A stretch of 64,000 bases of DNA from an uncultured Dialister sp. (GCA_934216155.1 CAKQBK010000003.1:9750-73749); one strand, 5' to 3'. Positions 43,630-53,112 are shown, numbered from the stretch's first letter. The notes: generated by a model not told the origin, from the sequence alone. Made by a program: numbers and translations.

Positions 43630-43733
43630 GGGATTGGGTGACTGGTAGACTGGTGACTTGTGACTGGGAGCTTGTAGGGAAGAATCTTCCTATTACCCAT
43701 CAATCATTCACGAATCACCCGTTTTTTACAATA
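43630..43733. repeat. RF palindrome upstream of panC
   Basis: tgactggtagactggtgact on the left, catcaatcattcacgaatca on the right. Confidence 0.55.
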
Positions 43734-43762
43734 AAAAAACGCATTCCAAAAAGAATGCGGAA
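43734..43762 (-). terminator. Minus-strand terminator
   Basis: On the minus strand CCGCATTC and GAATGCG flank TTTTTG, with a run of seven T after. It implies a transcript arriving from above 43860. Confidence 0.7.
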
Positions 43763-43862
43763 TGATAAGACAACAGGTATTTCATGAGTGGAGACAAGTG
43801 TATATAGGGGCTGCCTAGTCACTAGTTACCAGTCACGAGTCACTTCATACCAAAGTTGCAAT

Positions 43863-44098
43863 AAAAAACACATCCCCAGGGATGCATTCGTATGTGAAAT
43901 CTCTGCATTCGTCTCGGTTTTGACAATCCAAGCGATATAATATTGGAGGTATACGGCTCATTTCTTTGTGAAGAGATACGTCGATACAGCTCAGCTGATA
44001 CTGCTCGATAAAACTCATTCCGTCAAAGAAAGGCACACTGCGGAGATTTCTTAGGACTCCCAAGGGATATCCCTGAAACAACAGCAGGACACCTGTCG
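43863..44098 (-). ncRNA. Candidate small RNA with promoter and terminator
   Basis: Minus strand: TTGACA (44133-44128), 17-bp spacer, TATTCT (44110-44105), then about 235 nt ending in ATCCCTGGGGAT with TTTTTT. Inside, GAAATCTCcGCA pairs with TGCaGAGATTTC, TTTCTTTG with CAAAGAAA, and ATCGAgCAG with CTGtATCGA, giving a long rod. An open frame of 86 codons from a TTG covers the same stretch without an RBS, so a decayed gene is the alternative. Confidence 0.42.
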
Positions 44099-44212
44099 AA
44101 TGCAAGAATACTCTATCTGGTCTCCGTTGTCAAGGATTTTGTGAAATTATGGGGGACTAGGGATTAGGAAACGACATTATGGGGATTAAGCGAAACATAC
44201 AATGATTCCTAT

Positions 44213-44560
44213 TGTGCCAAAGGTTCTGAGGCTTCTAAGGGTTCTGAAGGTTCTTAGGGGGCTTGAGCGAGATGATACGGCTAGGAAATATTTTAGATCA
44301 CCTTTACGTGAGAAATAAAAATACTCTTTCCATATTTTTCTGAATTTCATATAATAGAAAAAGAGAAAGGCACTGTTATTATGTGAAATGAAAGAATGTT
44401 GCTCTTTGTAAAGAGAAACATCTTCGGCTTTTGGAGCACAATGAGCTTATTTGCACGTTCGAGAGCCCTGAGAACCCTTAGTACCCTGAGAACCTTGAGA
44501 AACCTATAACATCTATGGGAATTATACCTACTGAATCAACTTCTTAACACAATAACAGCG
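44213..44560. repeat. Degenerate RA-type arms in the gap before the outer-membrane gene
   Basis: aaggttctgaggcttctaag and ttcttagggggcttgagcga near 44218-44265; ttcgagagccctgagaaccc, accttgagaaacctataaca near 44457-44510; then ctactgaatcaacttcttaa. Left and right halves are about 190 bp apart. Confidence 0.6.
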
Positions 44561-44581
44561 AAAAGAAAGGAGCGATGACAT

Positions 44582-45088
44582 ATGAAAAAAGCAATAACAA
44601 TGGCAGCGGCTTTGGCTCTGCTTTCTGGCGGACTGACCGCCTATGCCCTGGTACCAGGCATGGATATCGAAACGGGGTATGGATACAATACAGCAAAAGA
44701 TGGGATTCATCAAGTTCATGTAGCCATTACACCGATTCCGAAACTAACCGTAGGTGCGGAAGCACGGCACTGGAACCATGGCGGCAATGAAACCGATATT
44801 TATGGGAAATATAAAATTGGACAAATCTATGTGGGACTGGGCAATCGCAATTATTATGATAGAGATGCTCGTCTCTTTGGTTTGGTGGAAGGAAAAACCA
44901 ACGTATTAGGCCCTCTTGATGCCTATGCAGGACTCAAAGTGTCCAGTGAAGAAATCGAATACAAAGCAGGTTTGCAACTGGACCTGGTTCCCACCTCTTT
45001 TGATGTGGACCTGAACTACACCTACTACGATCGGGACGACGTGAAAAACGAAGGTGGCGTAGGGATTGGACTGAATTATCACTTTTAG
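44582..45088 (+). CDS. Small outer-membrane beta-barrel protein
   Basis: 168 aa. Cleavable signal peptide (MKKAITMAAALALLSGGL, cleavage after AYA near residue 22). The mature part alternates polar and hydrophobic residues in about eight strands (GYGYNTA, HQVHVAITPI, KLTVGAEARHW, DIYGKYKIGQIYVGLG, DAYAGLKVSS, EYKAGLQLDLV, FDVDLNYTYYD) and ends GVGIGLNYHF with the terminal Phe required by the Bam machinery. This is direct evidence for a diderm envelope. YfaZ-like by size; ligand unknown. AAAGGAGCGATGACAT precedes the start. Confidence 0.85.
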   Translation: MKKAITMAAALALLSGGLTAYALVPGMDIETGYGYNTAKDGIHQVHVAITPIPKLTVGAEARHWNHGGNETDIYGKYKIGQIYVGLGNRNYYDRDARLFGLVEGKTNVLGPLDAYAGLKVSSEEIEYKAGLQLDLVPTSFDVDLNYTYYDRDDVKNEGGVGIGLNYHF

Positions 45089-45144
45089 AGAGTCCGGAGC
45101 GAAGGGGTACATCATATTTGGAGGTGCCGCAAAATATGAAAAAA

Positions 45145-45338
45145 GGGTATTATTCTGCTGATTCCCATTTTTTAACATAGCGTATATATCCATTATCACA
45201 AGGTTAAAAAGGGTTATAAAAGGTTATGAGACTATCGGTTAGCTCATAACCCTTTATAACCCTTTTAACCTTGGTAAAAGCGGATTGAAATACTATGTTG
45301 GAAAAAGAAATCAGCAGAATAATAACCTTTAAATATCA
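45145..45338. repeat. RC palindrome
   Basis: gggtattattctgctgattc and aaggttaaaaagggttataa on the left; ataaccctttataacccttt and aatcagcagaataataacct on the right. Covers most of the 311-bp gap. Confidence 0.8.
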
Positions 45339-45399
45339 AATATCACTAAAACGATATAAATACCAATTGACTACTTACGACAATACGACAACACGACAA

Positions 45400-46191
45400 C
45401 TATACCCTATCAATCCCCGGTCTACGGTCTCGGTAGGTGTTGATTTTGGTGCGCACTTCGGTGATGGTGTCTGTATCGATGGTGCCAGTGGCGATTTCTT
45501 CTTGGTCCGACAGGTGGCAAAGGTCGTGGCCCCAGGGATCAAGCAGCATAGAATTTCCAGCATAGGTAGTATTTCCAGAAAGTCCGCCCTGGTTGACGCA
45601 GGCCAGGTAGAATTGGTTTTCTATGGCGCGGACTGTGTTCAGTGTGACCCAATGGTCTTTGCGAAGCATGGGCCAGGCTGCCGGGAGGAAGAACAGGTCT
45701 ACTCCCTGGAGGGCTTCTCTCCGGATCAATTCGGGGAATCGCACGTCATAGCAGATGGCCATGGAGCAGGACAGACCAGCCATTTGGAAATGGGGGATGC
45801 TTTGCCCCATCTCAAAATAGTCTGGTTCACCCGATAAAGAAAACCCATGAATTTTATCATAGGTAGAAATCAGATTTCCTTTTTCGTCAAATCCATAGGA
45901 ACGGTTGTATACCTTATTTCCTTCGGAAACGGCTACGGTGCCGCCCAGGATGGATACCTGGTGCGCTTTGGCAAAGGAGGATAAGAAATCTTTTGTTTCT
46001 TTCCCTTCTGTATCGGCCAATTCGAGTAAGTGATCTGCCGGAAAAAATCCCACGTTCCACGTTTCTGGCAGTACCAGAATATCAGGCTTCGTCTCCAGGG
46101 CTTTTTCCATCAGTTCCTGCGCATGGGAGAAATTGGCTTTCGGGTCACCCATGGTGACTTGCATTTGGATAAGAGAAATGGTGCGTTTCAT
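45400..46191 (-). CDS. Carbon-nitrogen hydrolase (nitrilase superfamily, omega-amidase-like)
   Basis: 263 aa. Catalytic triad visible: Glu in VLPETWN, Lys in TYDKIHGF, Cys in AICYDVRFPELIR. The FPELIRREAL text and overall length place it near the Nit2/YafV branch, which hydrolyses 2-oxoglutaramate, 2-oxosuccinamate or similar omega-amides formed by transaminases. Cytoplasmic. Start MKRTISLIQ at 46191 was preferred to one 54 bp upstream that lies in a repeat. Monocistronic on the minus strand. Confidence 0.88.
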   Translation of the reverse strand: MKRTISLIQMQVTMGDPKANFSHAQELMEKALETKPDILVLPETWNVGFFPADHLLELADTEGKETKDFLSSFAKAHQVSILGGTVAVSEGNKVYNRSYGFDEKGNLISTYDKIHGFSLSGEPDYFEMGQSIPHFQMAGLSCSMAICYDVRFPELIRREALQGVDLFFLPAAWPMLRKDHWVTLNTVRAIENQFYLACVNQGGLSGNTTYAGNSMLLDPWGHDLCHLSDQEEIATGTIDTDTITEVRTKINTYRDRRPGIDRV

Positions 46192-46203
46192 ATAGTATTG
46201 CGA

Positions 46204-46380
46204 GGCTCCTTTTCTTAGGAAAGGAGTGCGTAGTGCGTAATGCATAGTGCGTAATGGTGGTGCGGCGCATCAAGTTATATAGCGCCGCGAATTTTATATT
46301 TTATAAATAAGGGGTATTGGGGCGCTTCTAAATTGTGTGCGCCCCTTCCATCATTACGCACTACCCATTACGCACTACGC
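46204..46380. repeat. RB-type palindrome
   Basis: gagtgcgtagtgcgtaatgc, GCGGCGC/GCGCCGC on the left; GGGGCGC/GCGCCCC and cattacgcactacccattac on the right. Variant arm sequence (GTGCGTAATG instead of GAGGAGTGAG). Confidence 0.75.
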
Positions 46381-46383
46381 ACT

Positions 46384-46418
46384 CAAAAAAACGCTGAGAT
46401 GACACTCAGCGTTTTTTG
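46384..46418. terminator. Terminator of the M18 peptidase operon
   Basis: AAAAAACGCTGAG and CTCAGCGTTTTTT with a short loop; works on both strands. Confidence 0.85.
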
Positions 46419-46420
46419 TA

Positions 46421-47701
46421 TTATTTGTAAAAGTTTGTGATCGCATCCACTAGGTACGCCGTATCTTTGACGCCGGCTGTTTCATAAGAGGAGTGCATAG
46501 CCAGCTGAGGGAGACCGATATCAACGGTGGGCATAGCCACTCGGGTATTAGAAATATTTCCTAACGTAGAGCCACCGGGATTGTCACTGTGGTTGGTGAA
46601 TGTCTGGGTGGGGATGTCATGGTCGTTGCAAAGTTTTTTGAAATAGGCTGCAGAGAATGCGTCGGTGGCATATTTCTGCTGGGCATTGTACTTAATCACA
46701 ATGCCGCCATTGATGACTGGACGGTTCACCGGGTCTGCATATTCCGGATGGTTCGGATGGATGCTGTGGGCATTATCGGCAGAAATCATGAAACTTCTAG
46801 CAATCATAGCCATGGTTTCATCATAAGAAATCCCCATAGAAGCGGTGAGACGGGTCAGCACATTGTACAAGAACGTAGAACCAGCGCCCTGTGCAGTAGC
46901 ACTTCCCACTTCTTCGTTATTGAAGAGGGCGTAGACGGAAATATTCTTTTCCTTTTTGCCTAAGGTGAAACCACGGAAGCAGGAGAACGCACACTGCAGG
47001 TCATCCAGTTTGCCAGAGGAAATAAATTCCCGTTCTTCGCCCCAAATGGTGCCAGGCACGCGGCTGTACAGGTACAAATCGTGGGCGAGGATATCTTCTT
47101 TCTTCACTTTGGCAGCCGTTGCAATCACATCCATGAAAGGTGTTTTGCCGCTGGTCATGCCATAGAGAGGAAGCAAATCTTTCTGAATGCTCCAATCTTT
47201 GTGATGGTTCACATTGCGGTCCATGTGAATGGCCACAGAAGGAATCACCAGCATGGTACCATCGATAGCCACCAGTTTCTGTGCCAAGTGACCATTTTCT
47301 GTCACCATCAGGCGACCGGCCACAGACAGGGGGCGATCTAACCAAGTGCTCATTAGCATGCCGCCGTAGCCTTCTACATTGAGTTTCACATAGGGGCTTT
47401 CCTTGATTTCCGGATTTTCTTTGATTTTAAAGGTAGGGGAATCGCAGTGAGAGGCGGTGATATGGAAAGCGGTACCGCCATCTTCCGGAACGGCGAATGC
47501 AATGAGCGCACTGCCTCCGCGGGTGACTACATATTTCTTTCCTTTTTCAATGTGCCAGGTATCTTCTTCACGGATTTCTTCAAAACCAGCATAGAGAAGA
47601 GCTGCTTTGATGCCACGGACTGCATGAAATACAGAAGGGGATTTGGCAATGAAATGAATCAGGTCACGGCTGATATCTTCCGGTGTATTCAGCTGTTCCA
47701 T
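46421..47701 (-). CDS. M18-family aminopeptidase
   Basis: 426 aa. Zinc ligands: His in ITASHCDSPTF, Asp in KLDDLQCAF, Glu pair in LFNNEEVGS, Asp in MISADNAHSIHPNHPE and His near the end in AMHSSYETAG. HSDNPGGSTLGNI is family-typical. Removes N-terminal residues from peptides in the cytoplasm; homologues are ApeA/ApeB and aspartyl aminopeptidase. The ATG overlaps by 1 bp the stop of a secreted protein gene, so they are cotranscribed. Ends at a terminator. Confidence 0.92.
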   Translation of the reverse strand: MEQLNTPEDISRDLIHFIAKSPSVFHAVRGIKAALLYAGFEEIREEDTWHIEKGKKYVVTRGGSALIAFAVPEDGGTAFHITASHCDSPTFKIKENPEIKESPYVKLNVEGYGGMLMSTWLDRPLSVAGRLMVTENGHLAQKLVAIDGTMLVIPSVAIHMDRNVNHHKDWSIQKDLLPLYGMTSGKTPFMDVIATAAKVKKEDILAHDLYLYSRVPGTIWGEEREFISSGKLDDLQCAFSCFRGFTLGKKEKNISVYALFNNEEVGSATAQGAGSTFLYNVLTRLTASMGISYDETMAMIARSFMISADNAHSIHPNHPEYADPVNRPVINGGIVIKYNAQQKYATDAFSAAYFKKLCNDHDIPTQTFTNHSDNPGGSTLGNISNTRVAMPTVDIGLPQLAMHSSYETAGVKDTAYLVDAITNFYK

Positions 47702-48084
47702 TATTTCTTATTTCCTACCTTTTTCTGATAGACTGCTTCCGCCATCTTGGCACGTTCTCTGATGACTGGGTTGGAAGAATTGACAGAAGTAGGGGTGAAA
47801 TTGCTCTTGTAATGAAGCTTCTTGGTTTCCTTTTCCATTTCTACCACCTGGATGGTACCAGCGGTACGATCATAGGCATAGGTGTAGGTGCAAGTGCCGC
47901 CTTCGATGGCTTCTACAGCAACGAAATTCAGGATTTCATGACCGTTGGTGGTCTTTTTGATATTGGTTTCCTGCATATCGATGGTGATGGTGTCATTGTA
48001 TTTCCAAAGACTAGCTGCGGAAACAGACATGGAACCAGCAGCAATAGCAGCTGCCAAACCTAAAGCAATGCACATTTTTTTCAT
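47701..48084 (-). CDS. Small secreted hypothetical protein
   Basis: 127 aa. Sec signal peptide MKKMCIALGLAAAIAAGSM with likely cleavage after VSA near residue 23. The mature part (SLWKYNDTITIDMQETNI, then CTYTYAYDRTAG) is beta-rich and basic at the C-terminus. The ATG at 48084 has GAGAG 8 bp upstream and was preferred to a GTG 9 bp earlier. Stop overlaps the M18 start by 1 bp. Short exported proteins of this type recur in Negativicutes, but I recognise no named family. Location: periplasm. Confidence 0.75.
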   Translation of the reverse strand: MKKMCIALGLAAAIAAGSMSVSAASLWKYNDTITIDMQETNIKKTTNGHEILNFVAVEAIEGGTCTYTYAYDRTAGTIQVVEMEKETKKLHYKSNFTPTSVNSSNPVIRERAKMAEAVYQKKVGNKK

Positions 48085-48431
48085 AAGATTCACTCTCTTT
48101 CAGAATATATCAAAATGTAAACTATATTACCCTCTTTTTTGGTTTATAACCTTTCTTATTATATCATATCTAGGAATATGGTAAAATAAAGGAAATTTAA
48201 ATTTCAAACAACAGAAGCATCTTTTGCTGAAAAAGTCAGTACAGAGGAAATATAACGGAAAGAGTTAGAAGTACTTCCCGTTTGATTGCTTTGGATAAGG
48301 TTATACATGAGGATAGGGCTTGTTATTTCAAAATATGGTTATGGATAACCTGCCGGAGGCATAATCTTGCCCGAAGGGCATACCCTTTATGCATTTGAAA
48401 TCAACTCATTGTTAGAAAATAGGAGTTAATT
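48085..48431. repeat. Intergenic gap with partial RC text
   Basis: aacctgccggaggcataatc and gcccgaagggcatacccttt near 48345-48395 are RC end sequences. The AT-rich part near 48115-48195 probably holds divergent promoters. No other feature is visible. Confidence 0.5.
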
Positions 48432-49169
48432 ATGTCAAACTATTCATTTATTGTCTCTTACGATGGCAGTCGCTACGAAGGGTGGCAGCGGCAGAATCGG
48501 ACCACCGAAACCATTCAGGGGAAAATAGAAACCGTGCTATCATCTCTTGTTGGAGAACCCTGTCAAGTCATTGGCGCTGGTCGCACCGATGCAGGAGTCC
48601 ATGCCAAAGGACAATGTGCCAATGTGCATCTTCCGGTGAAATTACCACCGGCACAATTACAAGAAGAAATGAATCGCATGCTGCCTGATGATATTGGCAT
48701 TTCTTTTTTGAAAGAAGCAGGAGAACGCTTCCACAGCCGGTTCTCTGCGAAAGGAAAACTCTATCGCTATCGGATTCGCATCGGCCAAGAGAAAAATGTA
48801 TTTGAGCGGCGCTATGTGTGGCAGCTAGGAGAGACGCTGGATCTTTCTACTATGGAAGAAGCAGCTCGCCTCTTAGAAGGAACCCACGACTTCACGTCCT
48901 TTTGTGGAAATAAGCATATGAAAAAATCCGCTGTCCGGACCGTAGAAGAAATTTCCCTTCACGTTAGTGGAGGAGAACTGTCTATCGACTTCATCGGTGA
49001 CGGTTTCCTGCAAAATATGATTCGTATCCTGGTAGGCACGTTGGTCGAAGTGGGAGAGGGGAAAAAGAAAGCCTCTGACATGACAACCATTTTGGAAGCC
49101 AAAGATAGAAGTAAAGCCGGCTTTACCGCTCCGGCTATGGGACTTTGCTTGATGAAGGTGTTTTATTAG
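48432..49169 (+). CDS. truA: tRNA pseudouridine synthase A
   Basis: 245 aa. VSYDGSRYEGWQRQ at the N-terminus, catalytic Asp in GAGRTDAGVHAKGQ, and DFIGDGFLQNMIRILVGTLV near the end. Isomerises U38-40 in the tRNA anticodon stem. ATAGGAGTTAATT precedes the ATG. Monocistronic; in many Firmicutes truA sits in a ribosomal-protein/ecf cluster, so the isolated position is notable but not unusual. Confidence 0.95.
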   Translation: MSNYSFIVSYDGSRYEGWQRQNRTTETIQGKIETVLSSLVGEPCQVIGAGRTDAGVHAKGQCANVHLPVKLPPAQLQEEMNRMLPDDIGISFLKEAGERFHSRFSAKGKLYRYRIRIGQEKNVFERRYVWQLGETLDLSTMEEAARLLEGTHDFTSFCGNKHMKKSAVRTVEEISLHVSGGELSIDFIGDGFLQNMIRILVGTLVEVGEGKKKASDMTTILEAKDRSKAGFTAPAMGLCLMKVFY

Positions 49170-49212
49170 AGAAATTGGGCTTCGTTAGGCGAAGTATGGG
49201 ATGATTTCTTTT

Positions 49213-49345
49213 ACATCAAAGGTTCTAAGGGTTCTAAAGGTACAAAGGGTTCTCAGGTTTCTCAAATGAGCCAATGGATGCTGGCGTTATCATCTCATTG
49301 GGGGCTCCTTAGAACCTTTAGTACCCTTAGAACCTTGTACACAGA
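49213..49345. repeat. RA palindrome
   Basis: ggttctaagggttctaaagg and tctcaggtttctcaaatgag on the left; ggggctccttagaaccttta, acccttagaaccttg on the right. Confidence 0.75.
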
Positions 49346-49375
49346 AGAAATTATCGGAAATCTCACTTTAGAAAA

Positions 49376-49409
49376 CAAAAAAGCACTCCTTTCGGAGTGC
49401 TTTTTGAAT
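49376..49409. terminator. rpsD terminator
   Basis: AAAAAGCACTCC and GGAGTGCTTTTT around TTTC; active on both strands. Confidence 0.85.
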
Positions 49410-49422
49410 AATCTTATGCAGA

Positions 49423-50016
49423 TTATTTGGAGTACAATTCGACGATGTTGGTTTCGTTGACTTCGTCTTTGTATGGGAGTTCGTCTCTCTGTGGGAAACG
49501 GGTCAGGGTAGCGGTCCAGTTGTCGAAGGATTTTTCGATGTATGGAAGATCGAAAGTCTTCAGTTCCTGGAAGGACTGTTTGAACATTTCGTTAGCTCTG
49601 TAAGCTTCGCGGAGGGAGATGACCTGTCCTGGGCGAACCGGGTAGGAAGGAATGTCTACTCTCTTGCCGTTTACGTTGATCAGGCCGTGGGTAACCATCT
49701 GACGAGCCTGACGGATGGAACGTGCGAAGCCTGCACGGTATACGAGGTTGTCCAGTCTGGTTTCCAGCAGGGACAGCAGGTTTTCACCTACGACGCCGGA
49801 CATTCTCTTTGCTTTATCATAATAGCGGTAGAACTGCTTTTCAAGCAGGTTGTACATCGCTTTAACTTTCTGTTTTTCTGCGAGCTGAATGCCGTATTCA
49901 GACTGTTTTTTCTGATGAGCATCTGCTACTTGCCGTTTTAACGCTTTCGGATGGCCGTATACATTTACGCCGAAACGTCTGCTGGTCTTAAAACGGAGAT
50001 TTCTGTTTGTTGCCAT
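49423..50016 (-). CDS. rpsD: 30S ribosomal protein S4
   Basis: 197 aa. The start at [16 protein letters not shown] lacks the zinc-binding Cys residues of the C+ type. The S4 domain reads [20 protein letters not shown] and [16 protein letters not shown]. Primary 16S rRNA binder and assembly initiator. AGAGAGGTGATTTACACA precedes the ATG; an upstream ATG 81 bp away was rejected. Monocistronic rather than in the alpha operon with rpsM, rpsK and rpoA. Strong codon bias fits high expression. Confidence 0.96.
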   Translation of the reverse strand: MATNRNLRFKTSRRFGVNVYGHPKALKRQVADAHQKKQSEYGIQLAEKQKVKAMYNLLEKQFYRYYDKAKRMSGVVGENLLSLLETRLDNLVYRAGFARSIRQARQMVTHGLINVNGKRVDIPSYPVRPGQVISLREAYRANEMFKQSFQELKTFDLPYIEKSFDNWTATLTRFPQRDELPYKDEVNETNIVELYSK

Positions 50017-50119
50017 TGTGTAAATCACCTCTCTAAAAATATCGCTATTCGAATTAAATAGCTTTTTTATTATAAATGGTTTTGATAGGGATGTCAAATG
50101 TTTTTTTATATTCCTTTTG

Positions 50120-50395
50120 AGGCAAAGTTGCTTAGGATTCTTAGGATTCTTAGGATTCTTAGGTTTCTTAGGCTCCCTGAATGAGATGATAACTCTAGCA
50201 TTTATATGTACATTCGAGAACCCTTAGAACCTTCAGAACCTTGAGAGCCTTTTAACTTCCATCGGAATCATGACTACTAATTCAAATACTTACTTAATAA
50301 CAAGTAATGCCCCTTTTTAACCTTGTCGCAATTGTTAGAAGTTCTTTGTGAGTTATCGAAATCAGCAGAATAATAACCTTTTTCCCACTTGTTTC
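50120..50395. repeat. RA palindrome plus half RC element
   Basis: ttcttaggattcttaggttt-type 9-mers and acccttagaaccttcagaac (50135-50300); then cctttttaaccttgtcgcaa and gaaatcagcagaataataac (50310-50385). Fills the rpsD-trpG gap. Confidence 0.7.
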
Positions 50396-50426
50396 ATGTG
50401 AAACTTTTCTCTAATAGACACGGGGA

Positions 50427-51005
50427 TTAATCCTTAGCTACTATATCAAAGAAGTTTTTAAGAATCACAGCACCCTTAGGCGTCATGATGGATTCAGGAT
50501 GGAATTGCAGGCCGTAGATGGGATAGTCTTTGTGTTCTACTGCCATGATTTCTCCGTCAGAAGTATGGGCAGTGATTTTTAAGGTATCCGGCATGGTGGA
50601 TGCTATTGCGGCGAGGGAGTGGTAGCGGGCAGCGCGGATGATGGGTGGGAGGTTTTGGAAAAGCGGACTTTTTGTATCTATGGTGATGTCGTAGGATTTC
50701 CCGTGAACCAGTTCTTTGGCGTAGGAAATGGTGGAACCGAAGGCTTGGCAAATGGCCTGGTGGCCTAAGCAGACACCCAGAATGGGAAGTTTTCCGGCAA
50801 AGTAGGAGACCGCCGGAAGGGAAATGCCCGCATCTTCTGGTTTTCCTGGTCCTGGAGAGATAATGATAGCTTCTGGATTCATGGATTCAATTTTTTTGAG
50901 AGTGTAGGCATCGTTTCGAATGACTTTGATATCTGGATAGATGCTTCCTGCCAGTTGGTACAGGTTGTAAGAAAAGCTGTCGTAGTTGTCTATGAGAATA
51001 ATCAT
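50427..51005 (-). CDS. trpG: Anthranilate synthase component II (glutamine amidotransferase)
   Basis: 192 aa. [18 protein letters not shown] start, oxyanion loop PGPGKPEDAG, nucleophile Cys in LGVCLGHQAICQAFG and His-Glu in LQFHPESIMT. Supplies ammonia to TrpE. The ATG overlaps the trpE stop (TCAT at 51002-51005 on the plus strand). The sequence alone cannot exclude PabA, but the upstream tryptophan T-box favours tryptophan synthesis; the subunit may be shared. No trpDCFBA follows. Confidence 0.92.
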   Translation of the reverse strand: MIILIDNYDSFSYNLYQLAGSIYPDIKVIRNDAYTLKKIESMNPEAIIISPGPGKPEDAGISLPAVSYFAGKLPILGVCLGHQAICQAFGSTISYAKELVHGKSYDITIDTKSPLFQNLPPIIRAARYHSLAAIASTMPDTLKITAHTSDGEIMAVEHKDYPIYGLQFHPESIMTPKGAVILKNFFDIVAKD

Positions 51006-52489
51006 GCCAATCCTCCTTCTGCTGCTTCGATGGCTGTCACCATGGCTTTGGCTTTGTTCATACATTCCTGGTATTCTTTTTCCGGATTGCTGTCCGCTAC
51101 GATGCCCGCACCTGATTGGACGCAAAGGATTCCATTTTTCTTATAAGCCAATCGAATGCCAATGCAAGTGTCCATATTTCCTGAGAAATCCAAGTAACCA
51201 ATGGCGCCGCCGTAGACACCGCGTTTTCGGTTTTCTTGTTCTTCAATGATTTGGCAGGCTCTGAATTTGGGCGCTCCCGATAAGGTGCCGGCTGGCAGCA
51301 CCGCATCAATGGCGTCGACTGCGTCTTTATCTTCTCGGATTTGGCCTTCCACGGTGGAACCGATATGTATCACGTGGGAGAAACGGAGAATATCCAAGTA
51401 GCGATCCACTTTGACGGTGCCAATTTGACTGATTTTTCCTAAATCATTTCTTCCCAGGTCGACGAGCATATTGTGTTCTGCCAATTCTTTTTCATCGGCT
51501 AGCAGTTCTTTTTCTAACGCATCGTCTTCGGTGGCATTTTTCCCTCTTGGACGGGTGCCTGCCAGGGGGAAGGTGTAGAGCATGCCATCTTGCAGTTTGG
51601 CCAATGTTTCCGGAGAGGCACCGGCCATTTCCATTTTGTCACTGGTGAAATAGAACATATAAGGAGAAGGATTTAAAATGCGCAGGGTACGATACACATC
51701 AAAGAGGCTGCCTGTGGCTTTGGCAGTCAGTGGATTGGATAGGACCACTTGGAAAATATCTCCTTCTAAGATATGATGCTTGGCTTTTTCTACCATGGCA
51801 CTGTATTCTTTCTGATTGTTGGCCGGCGTGAGGGGCGTTTCTAAGTGGAGCGGGCGATCCACCGTGCGAGCCCCGCTTTTTAGCAACTTCGCCATGTCGT
51901 CTAACCTATCCTGGGCTTTCTGATAGGATGTTTCTATGTCTTTGGTACTTACGCCGGTGATGAGCAAGATTTTCTGTTTGTACCCATCGAAAACGATGAG
52001 TTTATCAAACAGCATCAAATCTGCATCATTGAAATCAGAATTTTCCTCATTTTTGAGTTTCAGATGGGGCTCTGCATACTTGATATAGTCGTAGGAGAAA
52101 TAGCCCACCAGTCCGCCTGTAAAAGGAGGCATGTTTTCTAATTTGGGACTTTTGTGGTCAGCCAATATGCGTCGAAGGATTTCACCTGGATGGTCTACTT
52201 GGTGCGTTTCCACGGTTTTCGTTTCTTCTTCGTGGCCGGTGGTGATGGTTACTGTGCCATTGAGGCAGGTAATTTCCATGGTGGGGTCATATCCCAAGAA
52301 GGAGTACCGGCTCCAGGGCTGTCCGTTTTCTGCACTTTCTAACATAAAGCAATGATGGCTAGCGGCCTGAAGAGTCCGCATGACTTCGATGGTAGTGAAT
52401 CGATCAGCCATGATTTCTTGACACACGGGAATTCGTTTGTACTGACCAGAAGCAGCCAGTGCTTTCACTTCGTCTAGGGTGGGATACAT
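51002..52489 (-). CDS. trpE: Anthranilate synthase component I
   Basis: 495 aa. Chorismate-binding domain with [52 protein letters not shown] and [13 protein letters not shown]. The N-terminal part contains [18 protein letters not shown], whose position matches the LLES tryptophan-feedback motif. Converts chorismate to anthranilate with TrpG. The gene follows a 315-bp leader carrying an RI array after the T-box terminator. GAAAGGAGCCTTCCT precedes the ATG on the minus strand. Confidence 0.94.
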   Translation of the reverse strand: MYPTLDEVKALAASGQYKRIPVCQEIMADRFTTIEVMRTLQAASHHCFMLESAENGQPWSRYSFLGYDPTMEITCLNGTVTITTGHEEETKTVETHQVDHPGEILRRILADHKSPKLENMPPFTGGLVGYFSYDYIKYAEPHLKLKNEENSDFNDADLMLFDKLIVFDGYKQKILLITGVSTKDIETSYQKAQDRLDDMAKLLKSGARTVDRPLHLETPLTPANNQKEYSAMVEKAKHHILEGDIFQVVLSNPLTAKATGSLFDVYRTLRILNPSPYMFYFTSDKMEMAGASPETLAKLQDGMLYTFPLAGTRPRGKNATEDDALEKELLADEKELAEHNMLVDLGRNDLGKISQIGTVKVDRYLDILRFSHVIHIGSTVEGQIREDKDAVDAIDAVLPAGTLSGAPKFRACQIIEEQENRKRGVYGGAIGYLDFSGNMDTCIGIRLAYKKNGILCVQSGAGIVADSNPEKEYQECMNKAKAMVTAIEAAEGGLA

Positions 52490-52539
52490 AGGAAGGCTCC
52501 TTTCGTAGATACAAGAAAGACAGGTTACGAAAGTAGATC

Positions 52540-52785
52540 AGGGTTCTGTAGTGATGGAGCAGTTAGGCATAACATAGAAGTCGAAATGGTTATGCAAAGG
52601 TTCTGTAGCGATGGAATAGGAAGTGCACAACATGAAGTTGAAATGGCTATGCAAAGGTTCTGTCGCAATAGAACGGGGAGCATACCATAGAGCTAAATTG
52701 GTTATGCAAGGGTTCCGTAATAATGAGAACCTTTAGAACCTTCAGAACCCTAAGCAACCTGAGAAACTTGAAAAACCTGTCTAAA
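52540..52785. repeat. RI tandem array plus half RA in the trpE leader
   Basis: GGTTCTG/GGTTCCG unit starts at 52542, 52599, 52656 and 52711 (57, 57 and 55 bp); each unit has cataacatagaagt-like middle text and ends atggttatgcaa. 52722-52785 has agaacctttagaaccttcag and cctgagaaacttgaaaaacc, an RA arm. Confidence 0.75.
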
Positions 52786-52805
52786 CTTTTCACAACGTCA
52801 GGACA

Positions 52806-53077
52806 AATAAAAAATCCGTCCTGACAGATGAAAATGCTGTCAAGGACGGATATGATTCCGCGGTGCCACCTTGTTTCAGAGACAATCTCTGCACTTAGCG
52901 AGGTACCAACATACCTCCGGCAACTGACGTATGCCCTACGTTGCAGGATACTAGGCGTTTGCCGTTTGCTGCACCCTCAGCGGTCCATTTGGCAGTCTGC
53001 GTTCCGATCCATTCTCATCAGGTAGGACTCTCTGTGCGTGCATATACTGCTTTGATCTCCGCTTCAACGGTTTTGTT
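52806..53077 (-). promoter_or_regulatory. T-box riboswitch, tryptophan (UGG specifier)
   Basis: On the minus strand stem I has AAGCGGAGATCAAAGCAGTA and the specifier text CAAATGGACCGCTGAG with UGG at 52987-52985. The T-box AAGGTGGCACCGCGG has bulge TGGC (52868-52865), pairing with GCCA of tRNA-Trp (discriminator G), in agreement with the codon. Terminator ATCCGTCCTTGACAG/CTGTCAGGACGGAT with TTTTTT ends near 52806. Regulates trpEG. Confidence 0.93.
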
Positions 53078-53083
53078 GTTTGT

Positions 53084-53112
53084 AGAATATAATGGTTTCT
53101 CTGGTTTGTCAA
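53084..53112 (-). promoter_or_regulatory. Promoter of the trp T-box leader
   Basis: Minus strand TTGACA (53112-53107), 17-bp spacer, TATTCT (53089-53084). Confidence 0.75.

Noticed and set aside
43845..44105. 86-aa protein on the minus strand
   Set aside because: Starts at a TTG six bases before the predicted transcript start, has no RBS and no recognised family; kept only as an alternative to the RNA candidate.
44080..44110. tmRNA start (attcgacaggtgtcc resembles the tmRNA 5' text)
   Set aside because: No tRNA-like 3' end, CCA or tag reading frame follows.
50427..52489. pabA/pabB (folate) instead of trpG/trpE
   Set aside because: The leader has a UGG specifier and TGGC T-box bulge, both matching tRNA-Trp, and TrpE has the LLES-type feedback motif.
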